Shown piece by piece: positions 22,408 through 60,091 of a stretch of 64,000 nt of DNA. Position numbers and translations under genes: made by a program. The notes beneath the pieces are model-generated. The model was not told where the DNA came from. It made no database searches and saw only the letters and a program-made list of their open reading frames with translations. This stretch comes from Chromera velia (lineage: Eukaryota > Sar > Chromeraceae): NCBI GenBank assembly GCA_018398765.1, contig JAHBMJ010003524.1, positions 25,691-89,690 of the forward strand. The letters are read 5' to 3'. Every line of letters begins with the position of its first letter. The first letter of the stretch is position 1.

Positions 22408-23298
22408 TTATACCTCTTCACAAGGTGAGTTATTTGGTCCAGAGGCATCTCGCGTTTTCCACCTTTTTCCTTTCCCCTCTGCAGCCCCCTCCCCCCCGGT
22501 CGCGTTTCCCTGACCTCGGGCTGCCTCAAGGAGCTGAACAATCGCTTCCCGACTCATCTGCGGCCTTATCTGCAAGACAACAGCCCACACGCTCCTTGCC
22601 GTCAGCTCCGAACACGCTCGGGCAATCGCCTCACAGTCTGCTCTCTCTTTATCTTCTCCAAACAGGGAGAACCTCAACCGCACACCCGTCAAAAGGCCTG
22701 CCACATACTGCTGCAAAAACTTGTGCAGCGGATCCCCCAGAAATGCACCGCACCCCCATTTCCCTGTGGAAATCGTCACTACACCGCCGTTACTCCTCTC
22801 CTCATTCTCCAGAAACCAACGCCGCATCTCCCGAAACGCCAGCGTTGCTTTCTTTGTATCTCTGACATTTTTCTCAAACGCGCAGTGCCTCATGAACACG
22901 GCGTCCATCGTGATGATCGACTGCCGGTACGGAGCAACTACTCGCCCGGACGACGAAGCACCACCCCGCACAGGCCCGCTGAACTTAAACCCCCTCCCGT
23001 ACCCTGTGTAGCTGCTGAACCTCTTTGCTCCGTGGCACATCACAACGCAGTCATCCTCCATCAGACCGAAGAACAACATGCCGACGTTAAACTCCGGACA
23101 ACAGAGCTGCAGGGGAGTGATACATGCAGTCAATTTGATGCAGTCAGAAAAGAAAAGAGCATGCCTCGACTATAGAAAGAAAGAGGTGACGTGAGGGTAT
23201 GCCTTGCTCTACCTCTCACGTTGCTTCTTCCTCTCTTTCTCTGCGCGCGCGCGCGCGTGCATATGTATCTGCGTGTGTGTGTGCGCGCGTGTGAATGA

Positions 23299-23331
<33 letters not shown>

Positions 23332-23457
23332 TATATATGTGTGAGTGTAAATGTGCGTGTGTCGATGCAACACACTAAACGACAGAAAAACACAAATCGA
23401 GAATGACCTGGAGAACGAACAAGAAAGAAAAGGAGAGAAGAAAGAGAGAGAAAAAAA

Positions 23458-23518
<61 letters not shown>

Positions 23519-24003
23519 AGAGAAAGAAAGAAAGAAACAAAAAAACTAAAAAGAGAGAGAGAGAGAGAGAGAGAAAAGAGAGAGTACACCAACCAAACAG
23601 ACCTACCTGCATGATCTCCTCTTGTGTGCACCCTTCTGTGATCTTTCCGTATCCAAAGTTCTGGTTGGCAAAGTTCACGAACGCGGCCGCCTCAGGGTCC
23701 TCCATCGAACTCGTCGTCAGGTCCAGAGGGGGTCGTCCAGGGAATGCAAACCTGTTTTGCCAGGCAGTGCAGTGCAGGGAGGGAACGCACGGAAGGAAGG
23801 AAGGAAGGAATCAAGAAGGGAAAATTGATCAAGGGAGGGACGGGAGGGAGCAGGGTAAATAAGCAGACAGACGGACTGTGCGGCAGGGAAAGGGAAGCCA
23901 AACTCTGTTGAGACACCTAAGAGAAAGCAGACAACTGGAGGACTACCTTTCCTCAGAGAATGGAAGTGATCAAACCGAAGGGGGGAAATCAAGCGCGGGA
24001 TTG

Positions 24004-24067
<64 letters not shown>

Positions 24068-25418
24068 GAGACAGAAAAGAAAGAGCCAATACAGAGAGAA
24101 GTCAGAGGAAAGAGCCGGTCTTTCTGCTGTCCTGTTGAAGAGGAGGGCAAGTGAGGAGGGGAAAAGGGATCAAGGCAGGTATCCACTTTCTCCGAAGCAG
24201 CATATCTTTCCTTCCTTCTTCCATCTCTTTCTCTCTCCCCCCCCCCCCCCCCCNNNNNNNNNNNNNNNNNNNNNNNCCACCCCTCTCTCTCTCTCTTTCT
24301 TTCTCTCTCTCTCTCTCTCTCTCTCGCTCTCTCTTCTTTCTCACTCGCCTCCCCCTCTGTGAAGGTGTGCCATGAGACATGGGGGGCGGGGGAAAGATGA
24401 AGGAAAGAGATGGAGGGAAGGCTGAGGTTCCACCCTTTTATCGACCTGTTCTCGTCCCACTCCGGCGTTTTCTCCATGAACGTCTCGGTGTCCAGTGAGA
24501 CCTTCTGGAAGAGAATCTGACGTTCCTTCAATTCCTCTGCCTTTTCCTCGTGCCCTTCCCCCTCTCCCTCTGGCACCAGAGTCGACAGAAAGTACTGAAT
24601 CAGACACAGCACCTTGTGCGTGCCTGATTCCCGATCTGCCAGCATCAGACGACCGAGCATCAATCCGCCCTCGTTGCCCGGGTTCTTCCGTTCCCTCACG
24701 GGGTCCCTCGCGATGTTCATCAGAAACGCGTGGGCAAGAATGGAACGACACCTGCAGAAAACAGAAAAGGGGGCTTGAGAATGCGAAAATGTAGCCGAAC
24801 CAAATATGTCTGGGGCACTCCAGACATGCTACGTGACTCCAGACCCAAACAGGCTAAAAATGGTCGGTGTAGACGGCCACTGATTCGGATAGGTGCACGC
24901 ACCCTCATGCAAACTCTTTTGACCACGATGATATTGAAACTAAATACACAGATCAACAACGAGGTAACACTTTTCTGATTCCCCAATCCACTGACTTCAA
25001 CTGACCAGGCAGCAGATCTCTCCACTGGAGTGTCCGTGTCAGGTTCGGATGACCCCACCTCCCCCCCCACAGCGTCTCTTTCATTCAGCATGTCTCCTTC
25101 CCCGTCTCCCCCCCAGAGTTCCAAGGCAGATGCCACCAGGCTTTTGTGGAAGGCCCTGAGGGTCATACCAGAGGGGTTGCACTCCTCCCTTCTCCACAAT
25201 CCACCGTTCTCAGAGTCCCCGAACATCTGCAAGAGGGCTTCCCTCACTGCCGGTGTTCTCTTCTGGGAGACGGACTCGGGTCCGTAGAACTTCTGACAGA
25301 ACTCAAGCACATCTTTTCTCTTCCCCTCTGTGTCCGTCGGTTCTGGTGCCTGCGACGGGCCGTAAAAATCAAGGAAGGCCTTTCGAGAGGAGAGGCGAAA
25401 GATACTTGTAGAACTCAT
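22408..25418 (-). CDS. PARG: Poly(ADP-ribose) glycohydrolase
   Basis: Four minus-strand exons with matching phases: 25418-25006, 24751-24446, 23751-23607 and 23106-22408 (stop TAA), 520 residues from ATG. The PARG signature is clear: ILAHAFLMNIARDP in the helical part, FVNFANQNFGYGKITEGC then TQEEI (catalytic QEE at 283-285), YTGYGRGFKFSG (321-332), and STGKWGCGAFLGDPLHKFLQ (about 401-420). The enzyme cuts ribose-ribose bonds of poly(ADP-ribose) through the second Glu of QEE, reversing PARP signalling in the nucleus. The canonical Gly-Gly-Gly before QEE is Gly-Tyr-Gly here (273-275). No targeting signal is visible. An extra exon in the second intron, which holds a 23-base gap, cannot be excluded, but the Arg codon rebuilt across that intron and the unbroken PARG order argue against it. 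Confidence 0.93.
23243..23590. repeat. Compound (CG)n, (TG)n, (GA)n, (GAAA)n tract
   Basis: Fills most of the last intron of the PARG gene. Open frames here are low-complexity artefacts. Confidence 0.9.
24007..24064 (+). repeat. (CA)n microsatellite
   Basis: Nearly pure CA repeat in the second intron of the PARG gene. Confidence 0.95.
24254..24276. other. Assembly gap (23 N)
   Basis: N run between a poly-C tract and a (CT)n tract, inside the second PARG intron. Confidence 0.99.
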
Positions 25419-25997
25419 CGCCCGTCCGCTTCCAAGGTCCGCTTCTCTCGAATCGAGGGAACCAAAGCACGTCTCCTTTGTGTTCCTCGAATTGTTTGTT
25501 TTTGTGAGTCCCCAAGGCCTGACTCAAATGAGGATGATGCTCCACCTCTCTTGATTCATCGCTTGGATGCCTCCATCTTGGAAGTTTTGTATATACGTGC
25601 AGACTCTTCCGAAATCATGGGGACCCATCGCATCCCATCGCTGGTCGGCCGCGGCATGCCGCGCGCGCGCGGCTGCATGCGCGTGCAAATGCGTGCAATG
25701 ATGCAATTGCAACGCGTATAGACGGACTCAGACATACTCAGACTGATCGGACGATATCGGACATTATCGGACTCTATTCTGTTTATAGTACCATACTCTG
25801 CCCAGGTTTTGGTTCCGCATTGAATCCGCAATTTGCAGTCGGGGATCCGACACAGCCTTGTTCGCGCGTCGACTGTTCATTTTGTGGGGATTCCGTAGGC
25901 AAGGGGATCCATCGGGTGCGTTGCGTAGTCTTAGGTGTGGTGGGACCCGTTGTCTCTTTCCCCCGTCTCCGTCTGAGTCTTTGGGCAGTCAGACACG
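25419..25997. other. Intergenic region between PARG and endonuclease-like genes
   Basis: Divergent spacer of 579 bp. It includes a CG-alternating stretch near 25655-25690 and, at about 25850-25925, a short frame with Cys spacing CSRVDCSFCG in a different frame from the downstream gene. The latter may be a relic of an upstream zinc-binding segment. A stop codon 24 bp before the downstream ATG isolates that gene. Confidence 0.45.
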
Positions 25998-26885
25998 ATG
26001 GTGGCACGAAAATACGGCATCAACAAGTCCTTTTTCAAAAACGGGATCGCTAGTGGTAGGCACGCTTGGGTATGGGGTGCTGTGATGTCTGATGGGCACG
26101 TGAATGAAAAACGCCATTCACTTATTTGGAACCAAAAGTATGTTGACTGCAAGTGGGTTGCCGACATCCGAAAGGCTCTTGGTTCTCAACACCCCATCAC
26201 ATTCTACGGTGACACTCATGTGTTCGCTCACATGGGATGTTCTTCGCAAGAGCTAGTGCAAGACGCTCGCAGCATTCTCTGTTGTGCACCGAGCAGGAAG
26301 TCATTTGATGTGAGGCTGCCGCAGGGTATGGAACCCTCATTTCTCCCAGAGTTGGTGAGAGCAATATTTGAGGGGGACGGTTGCGTCAGTTGGCAAAAAG
26401 AAAAACCAGTTCTCGTGTTTACCTCTGCAAGCAAGGAGTTGCTGCGAGGTATCAGAGATGGCATTGGAGAACAGGCGCTGAACGGTAGCTACAGCAGAAC
26501 GAACATCTATAAGAACAACGGTTGTTTGGGCTTGCGGTACTCCAGCAGCGAAGAAGTGCACGCGATTGCTGATTGGATGTATCCGTTTCTCGGCCATAGA
26601 GCGAGCTGGGCAGCGCACGGTTACTTGATGCGAAAAGCTGAGCGACTGAGCCTCATCAAGAAGATGTATGGGCGTGGTGGTTTGAAAGCTCACGAGCGAC
26701 GGGAGATAATTGAAAAGCACACCTTCAAAGAACAGAAGGATAACCAGGACAAATTACTGTACCTCAAGGCTCTGTCACTGAGACAAAGACATGTTTCTGG
26801 CTATGATGAATATCTTGGGATAGAAAATTTTCGCTTTGCTCCCAGCTTCTGCAGATCCGTACGGGATGGAGCAAAAGATCAATAA
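25998..26885 (+). CDS. Free-standing LAGLIDADG-type homing endonuclease-like protein
   Basis: A single uninterrupted frame of 295 codons starts at ATG 25998, with an in-frame TGA 24 bp upstream, and ends at TAA 26883-26885, which overlaps an AATAAA hexamer. Two motifs match the paired dodecapeptides of LAGLIDADG endonucleases: HAWVWGAVMSDGHV (22-35, acidic residue D32) and LPELVRAIFEGDGCVSW (116-132, acidic residue D127). The spacing of about 95 residues is normal for this fold, and both acidic residues that bind metal are kept. Such enzymes cut long DNA sites and usually live in organellar introns, inteins or phages. Here no intron or intein context is visible, and the gene sits between nuclear genes on the plus strand. 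It is intronless, unlike all its neighbours. A domesticated role or a recent invader is possible; activity is inferred only from motifs. Confidence 0.72.
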   Translation: MVARKYGINKSFFKNGIASGRHAWVWGAVMSDGHVNEKRHSLIWNQKYVDCKWVADIRKALGSQHPITFYGDTHVFAHMGCSSQELVQDARSILCCAPSRKSFDVRLPQGMEPSFLPELVRAIFEGDGCVSWQKEKPVLVFTSASKELLRGIRDGIGEQALNGSYSRTNIYKNNGCLGLRYSSSEEVHAIADWMYPFLGHRASWAAHGYLMRKAERLSLIKKMYGRGGLKAHERREIIEKHTFKEQKDNQDKLLYLKALSLRQRHVSGYDEYLGIENFRFAPSFCRSVRDGAKDQ

Positions 26886-27425
26886 AAAGAAAGTTCATGA
26901 AAGTTCAGTCGACTCGGAGACATGGGGCGATGGAGGAGGCAGGACAGGCAGACATGTTTGTAAAAACGTTTGCTGCTACGTTTGTTGTTGCTTGGTATTA
27001 TAATTGAAATGGAAGTACGTACGGTCCACTGTACGGAGGAGATATACACCCCCGGCATGCATAGAGCTAGGAATAGAGATCCTTCTAAATCGGTATAACA
27101 TGATTCGGATTCTTAAGCATCATTCTTTCTTAAAAGATTTTTTTTGCACTCTGCATATCAGCATCCTGTATCGTCTTGCAAAAAAGCAGACTCCGACAGA
27201 ATAGAAGCAAGAACGAAGAACAGAGTATAGAGAATAGATACACTAAACAAGAAGCATCGAGAAATTGAGAAGCTAAGCATTTGGAAACTAGTTTGACAAT
27301 CAAGCCTAGAATCAAGCTTCTGTGTTAGTTTGCTGTGGCTTTATCTTGTGTTATGTTAACACATATTAATTCATTAATTCGATCCGAATCGATCGTCTAG
27401 CTATGTCACAAACCTTCCGCGGGCC
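26886..27425. other. AT-rich intergenic DNA
   Basis: Follows the endonuclease-like gene. No gene or element recognised up to the retroelement tail that begins at 27426. Confidence 0.5.
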
Positions 27426-28800
27426 TGATGATGAGGTGACTTAACCCGCCAGCCATCGTATCCCAATGGCAAAGGGCAGTCTGTGAGCATTCATGTCATA
27501 TTACAAGCTAGGAGCATGCTAGCGAATGCTCACCTAAAGCAGCCGAACTTTAGGACTACTAGCTAGCAAAACACTGCTCCCCAGGTTTGATCAGTTCGGT
27601 CTTAGGCATGCAACAATGAGGGCACTAGCCTTTCGGGCGTCACTCTGAAGAAGAAGCGAGAAGTACCGCCTTACCCACTCCTCGGCCTGCCCCACCCCCC
27701 TACCTCCTCAGTCTTCCTGTCTCTCTCCGTGCTCACACACTTCTTCTATCGACATACGCTCCAGTCGCCTATACCAGAGATCACTCAGTCTCCCCCGCGG
27801 TACCTCCGTTCGGACACAAGTTGTCAGACGGTGAATCGGATCGTCAATCAATTTCTCCCAACTTTTCTCTTCATAGGCTTTACAAATTGATTTAACCCCC
27901 CCCTCATAGTTTGCCTCCCCTCCAACAATGGTGCACAACAAAGGGTGGAAAACTGCCCCAGGGGAAGACAAGAACTGCTTGGGGAGAAGTTCTACCGAGG
28001 CAGACCATGAGCCTCCCCTCCCCTCCACCAAGCTTCCGAGAACCAATTTTGCAAAACGTTGGCTGCTACTATTCTCCTTCTAATATTTGGTCAGGCAAGC
28101 AGACAGAGGAAAAGATACGCTCCTATGCATTCCTTATCTCCCCTGCCTCCCCCCTCTCCTTTCTGTAATGGAGACTGGGTTTACCCAGTCCTCCATCCAT
28201 TCGTTCACTTCTCTGTTTCTCATTTCCTTTCTCAGCTTGCTATCTGATGTTCTGAAATCGACTTTATCTGGTTTACCTTCCAGAAGAGCAGGACTGATGG
28301 GTTGCACAAACTTCTTTGCAGACCCCGACCACGCCCTTAACTCCCCCTTCCTGTGGCATGCCCACAATGCTTGAGGCAAAGCCAATCGAGCAAGGGAGAG
28401 ACTTGTCAAATACCCCCCCACTCTGACACTGAGAATCTCTCTCATGGGCCCCAGCCCAACGGCTGTAAGGGTGGGAAACACAAAAGAATTCTAGGACAAA
28501 CGGAGAGACCAACGTACAAAACGAAGCTGGAGGGAGTCTAAGCATCGGATGTCAGATTCCTGAATGGGGAGAGCTTCAAGGGAATAGGTGGTGGCGGGCT
28601 CCCACGTCCCGGACCCTTGAAAAAGGACATGCGACTGTGGGGGGAGAGCATACCTATTGACGCACACAGACCCATAGCCCTCCCAACTCCCCTTTCTGCG
28701 GCTTCAAGTCTGGCGGTCACAGACTTGCGAGGGTTCGCATCAGAAAAAACCTGACAGCCAAGATATCTATAACTCTCTACCTACTCGACCGCCCAACGCT
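27426..28800 (-). pseudogene. Decayed non-LTR retrotransposon (reverse transcriptase thumb fragment and 3' tail)
   Basis: On the minus strand near 28795-28690 the frame reads KIRFKRWAVE, a stop, then VESYRYLGCQVFSDANPRKS and TARLEAAERGVG. The YRYLG block, followed by helical Arg/Ala-rich sequence, is the conserved motif after the palm of LINE-type reverse transcriptases. Coding continues downstream in a shifted frame (28481-28134, then 28046-27708), so there is at least one frameshift and several stops. About 280 bp further on, the strand ends in GGCGGGTTAAGTCACCTC followed by ATC units, the same 3' end seen at 3696 and 62838. A 5'-truncated, dead LINE copy with a microsatellite tail explains all of this. 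The catalytic palm of the polymerase is absent. Confidence 0.65.
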
Positions 28801-29158
28801 TGAAACGAATTTTACCTATCCCCCCTCTATCTGTCAATCTCATCTATACTAGCGTATACATATGTTTACTCTAGAGTGTACTAATCATGATCATCAAGAT
28901 TTTAGTTTAAAAAAAAATACAATGACTGCCATTGTTTGTCTTATTTGAATCTTCTAGCAAAATTTGAATATATCTTATACTAAAAGGCTAGCTATTCAAG
29001 TAATGTAAAGGTCTGTCCTATCTTTGAACTCGTTAACAAACTCGTTTGACTTCAAAGTTGGAGCTTCTCGACTTACTTAAACCATTAAAACCCAATTCTA
29101 GGCCCAATTTTTAAGCCATGAACGGAGAGAAACACGTACTTGCCTAGGTATTTGCAAC
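28801..29158. other. AT-rich spacer
   Basis: Between the LINE remnant and the stop codon of the spatacsin-like gene; probably holds its 3' untranslated region. No other signal. Confidence 0.5.
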
Positions 29159-55710
<26,552 letters not shown>

Positions 55711-56526
55711 TGTTTCGACTTTTGTGCTTTCCTATCTTTTCAATGAAGTTCAGAGAAAAAAAAAAACTGCGCAGCTCTTAAGCACGTGTAAGGGGCATAC
55801 TCGAGGCGTCCTCTAGTGTCCCCAGAAACCACACGTGTGAGAATGTCTGCGAGGAGACGGCTGGACCCTTGAGCTGTCTCCTTCCTGCGCGGGTTCCTTT
55901 TTTGCTCACAGAAACACGTAAACTCTGTGCGGCAACACTCCAACACACAAACGAGTGGCAGGCGTTCTAAGGTAGAGATGTGTGCATAGACCACGTCGTG
56001 TCGTCAGGTTTTCGTGTCATTCCAGGTCGGTTGATCCACGTTCTTCCTCGATCTATATCCTCGACTTTTTTGTGTCATTGTAATTTTGTGCATGTCAGAA
56101 AACCCTGACTGTATAACGCGCACGCGCGCGCGCACCGCGCGCGATGAAAAACGCGCGATCATATATATGCTTAAGGGGACTCGTACAAAATACTTTTAAC
56201 ATGCAAATTGATCTCTTCAATTCTCTGTATGTTGCACCGAAGTGTTCAACTCCCCCCCATGGTAATTCAACTCTGAAAAGGCCTGTTAAATTATACGTTA
56301 TTCTTCGAACTGCTCCTTTCCTGGCACTGGGTGACCGGAAAGTGCTGAAAAGTATCCCTGTAGCAACCAGGGAAGAACGAGCGGAAAGGGGGTAAAGAAG
56401 AAAAGGTGTCGAGAGATTTTCGCTTTTCGTTTTTATTCGGAGGCAGTTTTATGTGAAGAAAATCCAGCCAAAGTTTCCTTCCAGCAAAGTCATTTTAGTT
56501 GAATCGTTCTGTAAAAAGTCATCACG
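55711..56526. promoter_or_regulatory. Divergent intergenic region, spatacsin and KH-protein genes
   Basis: 816 bp separate the two start codons. It holds an alternating CG stretch at 56117-56155 (GCGCACGCGCGCGCGCACCG) next to ATCATATATATGC at 56158-56170, the best TATA-like candidate. Both promoters should lie here; no factor site can be named. Confidence 0.4.
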
Positions 56527-57978
56527 ATGCGTACAAACGCTTCGGTCACACTTCTGTACCACGGATTGTGTGTGCGCGACCGCATAGCGAGTGTGTGCAT
56601 AGACCACGGGGTTTGGTCTGCAGCTTGTTCTGCAAATCACGTTCCTGATGGGTGGAACAAAATAAAACTCACGGGCCCTCAGGACTGCGTGATCGAGGCT
56701 CTTTCGACTGTGCACGATAAAGAGGGACTGCCTCTTCGTATGATCCTGCCAGATGCAGAGCAGCGACACCGGGATGGATTCAAGAGACAGGTTGAGGAGG
56801 GTGAGCGTCTGTTTGGAGCTGCCGTCGCAGTGAGGCCTCTGACAGCTGACGGAGAGTTCGCTCTCGAAATATCCGGGCCGCCGGGCACGTCTCTCGCCCC
56901 CCTCCGCGCCTTTGCCTCATTTGTTTTTCGCCCCTCTTCTCCCGTCGCCACCGGTGCTCCTGTTGAGATGGGGGCCGGAGGAGGCCTTTTCTCGAGGCCC
57001 ACCAGTCTCCCTCAGAACACGGGCTCAGTCTGGCACGCCCCCCACCCAAACTACTCGCAGCAGCAGCAGCAGCAGAAGGACGAGGCTGTTTGGGCCTTCG
57101 GAGGCGGTGGGACGAATGCTGGGAATGGGGGGGCTGGAAACGGTGACGGCACCGACCCAGAGTACTTCTTCGACACCCCAACGACACTGACCGCAATGAG
57201 GAGGGACACCCTCGGAGGGGCGGTTGCACCCCCCCCCGGTGCCTCCAACGGCTTCGGCCTCCCTTCTGTAGATAGAAACATGGGGACCGACACTCCGACA
57301 ACGACGGCCACCATGCACACCCCGTACTGCCGGGGTCCGATAGCACAGCAGCACATCCATGAGGGATTCGGTTCTGCTGCTGTGGTTGGCGGCGGGGCGA
57401 ACTCTCTGCGTTTGCACCCCACTCCCATTCATTTGGGTGGCACCACGCTGGTGCAGAACCCTCTCCTCCCTTCTGTGCAGCAGCAGCAGCAGCAACAGCA
57501 GCGGCACAATGTGCCCCACTACCACACTCTGCCACCCATTCACCTCACAGCAGCAGGCGAAGTCGCGGGCCCGGCGGGGCCAAATGGGGGGGGTGGGGGG
57601 GGGTACGGGTCGCATGGGATCCCCCCGGCGCAGAGAGCGGAAAGTCTGTACGAACGGTTCATGGCGATTCCCGCTCACTTCGTTCCTCGTCTGATCGGGG
57701 GGGGGGGCAAGTGCATTCTGGAGTTTCAGAACCGCAGCGGTGCCGCTCTGAAGTACGACCGCACGACTTCAGCGGAGGGAATGAAGACCGTGCGAATTCG
57801 GGGGAATGAGAGACAGGTCGACGCCGCAGTCGAGCTGTTGGTCAACAAGCTCGCCTCCTGGGTGGCGCGGGATGTGGGAGGGCCGGACAGGCGGACGTTT
57901 TGGGTCCCCGACGCGATGGTCAACCAGGTCTGTCGATCTGTCGGGAAGGGGAGGGGAGCTCTGTTGGCGGGCCTCTGA

Positions 57979-58015
<37 letters not shown>

Positions 58016-59023
58016 CATGTGTGTGTGTGTGTGTGTGTGTGTGTATTTTCTCCCCCTCCCTTTCCCCTCTCAGATTATCGGCAAGAAGGGTGCGAAGATC
58101 TCGGACTTCCAACTGAAGAGCGGTGCAAGCGTGTGCGTGGACTGTCGGGAGAGCGCGCGTGTGGGGCTGGTGAGGGAAATCACCCAGAGCCTCTGGATGG
58201 GCGTAAGGGACACAGAGGATGCGGCTGAGCACCTTCAACGCATTCAGGTAGATAGATGCTTCAGTGAGGAACGACAGCGCATTCTTCTTCTTCTTCCTCG
58301 GCTCTTTTTCCTTCTTTCTGTCTCTGTGCGTGCCCCCGCGGTTGAATGGATAGATCCGTTCGTGTCCGTCTCTCTCTGCGTACGCGTCCTTTCTGCTCCC
58401 CCCACCCCCCTGTTCTTCCCTACATGAATCGTTCGTTTTCTTTTCCGCTCTTTTCTTCTTCTCATTTCCTTCCTTCCTGTGTTCCTTCCTCTGTTCTCTC
58501 CCGCTGCCTGTCTGTCTGCCTCTGTCTGCCCGCCCCATTGCAGGGAAACAGAATGCCCCCCACTCCTTTCCCCGCGTCTCTGGACGTGAGCACGTTCGTC
58601 CGGCGTGTGGTGCTCACAGGAACGACTGCAAACCTGGACAGGTGCAGGGGCCTTCTGAGCGATTGCGTCTGCAAAGTCCTCAGACTCGCCGCTCAACACG
58701 CCCCCGCAGGTACGCACACAGGACAGACCCATCCTCATGCCTTCGCTCAGACACAGGGGGTGGCCCCCACAACCGACACTCCTCCTCCCTACTTCGCAGG
58801 GGGGGTGACCGGAGGACCCGGAGGGCCCGTCCACTCGCAGACTCCCCTGCATGGGCCTGCCGGGGTCCCTCATCCGGTGCAGCAGGGGTCCCCCTGGACA
58901 GGCGGCGCCGCCACAGGCACAGGGGGCGCGCCCCCCCTGCACCTCCCGAATGCAGGCGGCGCCCATGTCAGTCCGGTCGCCCCTCCTCCGTATGCATCGC
59001 CTCCGCCCGGCTTTGAGTTTTAA
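56527..59023 (+). CDS. KH-domain RNA-binding protein
   Basis: Three exons, all in phase 0: 56527-57927, 58074-58247 and 58544-59023 (stop TAA), 684 residues from ATG. Two KH domains are evident. The first (about 379-443) reads AIPAHFVPRLIGGGGKCI and ends VRIRGNERQVDAAVELLV; its GxxG loop is GGGG. The second starts FWVPDAMVNQ at the end of exon 1 and resumes exactly with IIGKKGAKISDF in exon 2; its last strand and helix (RRVVLTGTTANLDRCRGLL) come from exon 3 after a long variable loop. Two weaker KH-like units may lie in residues 1-150 (IKLTGPQDCVIEALS; LEISGPPGTSLAPLRAF). The linker is rich in Gln, Gly and Pro with poly-Gln runs, and the tail is Pro/Gly-rich. Such proteins bind single-stranded RNA through the GxxG loop to control splicing, stability or translation. 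The targets are unknown. Confidence 0.88.
57981..58044 (+). repeat. (GT)n microsatellite
   Basis: Two GT runs in intron 1 of the KH gene, upstream of the pyrimidine tract and acceptor at 58073. Confidence 0.95.
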
Positions 59024-60091
59024 GACTAAGCGCACCTTCCGCAGGAGAAGAGAAAAGCAAAGACCAAAAAGAACAAGGGCAGTCAAAGGGCGTATAAAGA
59101 ATCGTTCCTGCTTTGAAATTTAGAAATGGGCCGAGGTACGGAAAGGGTGAGGGGCGAACGTACAAGAAGCAGAAGGAGAGCCCCCTCCCTCCCGATGAGC
59201 AAGAAGAAAATAAAGGAAAGAAAGGAATGATCGAAGGCCTCTCTGAGTAAGTTGAACGAACATGGAGGCAGGCCCATGATGGATCCACCCACCCACCCAT
59301 CGATCGATAGATCCAACTGCAATACCAAAAGGGAACGTTGACAGTGGAATTAAAGACCTTTGTGTGTCCCCACTCTCTCTATCTCTTTCTTCTCCTCTTG
59401 TTCGTTATTCTTTTCATTTGTGCCTGTTGTTTTGTGTTTGCCTCTCTCTCTCCCCCTCTCTCTGTCACTGTGCCTGCACGACCGAGTCTTGCGGTGTGTT
59501 CCTCCTTCCCTCCCTCCCTCTCTTTTGTGCTTGAATGCATTGATTCATGCTTCTTCATTCGGCCCAGTGGTGTGCATCCATTCATGGACGTCACAGAACT
59601 TATAGACAGGCAAATTCAGTGTATACACGTTCGTGAGTGGTGTAAGAGGTAGCGTGGATCTTGTTGTGTTCGTTTGGCCAAAAAGGGAATGTGAGGAGAG
59701 AAGCAAAAAAGAAAAAAAGGCCGTGTTTTTTCTTTCCACGTGATTTGGCCTCTTCCGTTGGAACTCTCTCTACTTTTCTCACTCATTCTGCCGGGAATCG
59801 CATTCCTTTTGCGTCCCATCATTTTCGTGCTCCAACGACCAGTGAGCGAGGGAGTGAGCGAATTGGTGGGTGAACGGAAATGCATATCTCCCACGGTTGC
59901 CTCCCTTTTCATTGATTCCATTCTTTCTGCTTGTACTGACTGGTTCCGACGGGCATTCGAATAACAAAAAAAAAGAACAAACGAAAGAACGGCCTCGTGA
60001 GTGCGTGAGGCAGCGCGGGGAGTGACAGAAAAGAAATTAAGGAAAGACGGAAGTAAAGAGAGAACTAGTTCCCTTTCCCTACCTCATGCAG
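59024..60091. other. Intergenic DNA downstream of the KH gene
   Basis: Contains the KH gene's probable 3' untranslated region and simple repeats. A short ATG frame at 59586 (MDVTELIDRQIQ) ends at a GTGAGT near 59634 and could be an exon, but nothing joins it securely to other sequence. Confidence 0.35.

Noticed and set aside
23130-23705. Ser/Leu/Phe-rich frame opposite (GA)n and (GAAA)n
   Set aside because: Only the part at 23607-23751 is coding (PARG exon 3); the rest is simple repeat in an intron.
55975-56610. 15-bp direct repeat TGTGCATAGACCACG at 55980 and 56595
   Set aside because: A single short match, one copy inside coding sequence; could be chance or a small gene-conversion trace, with no further support.
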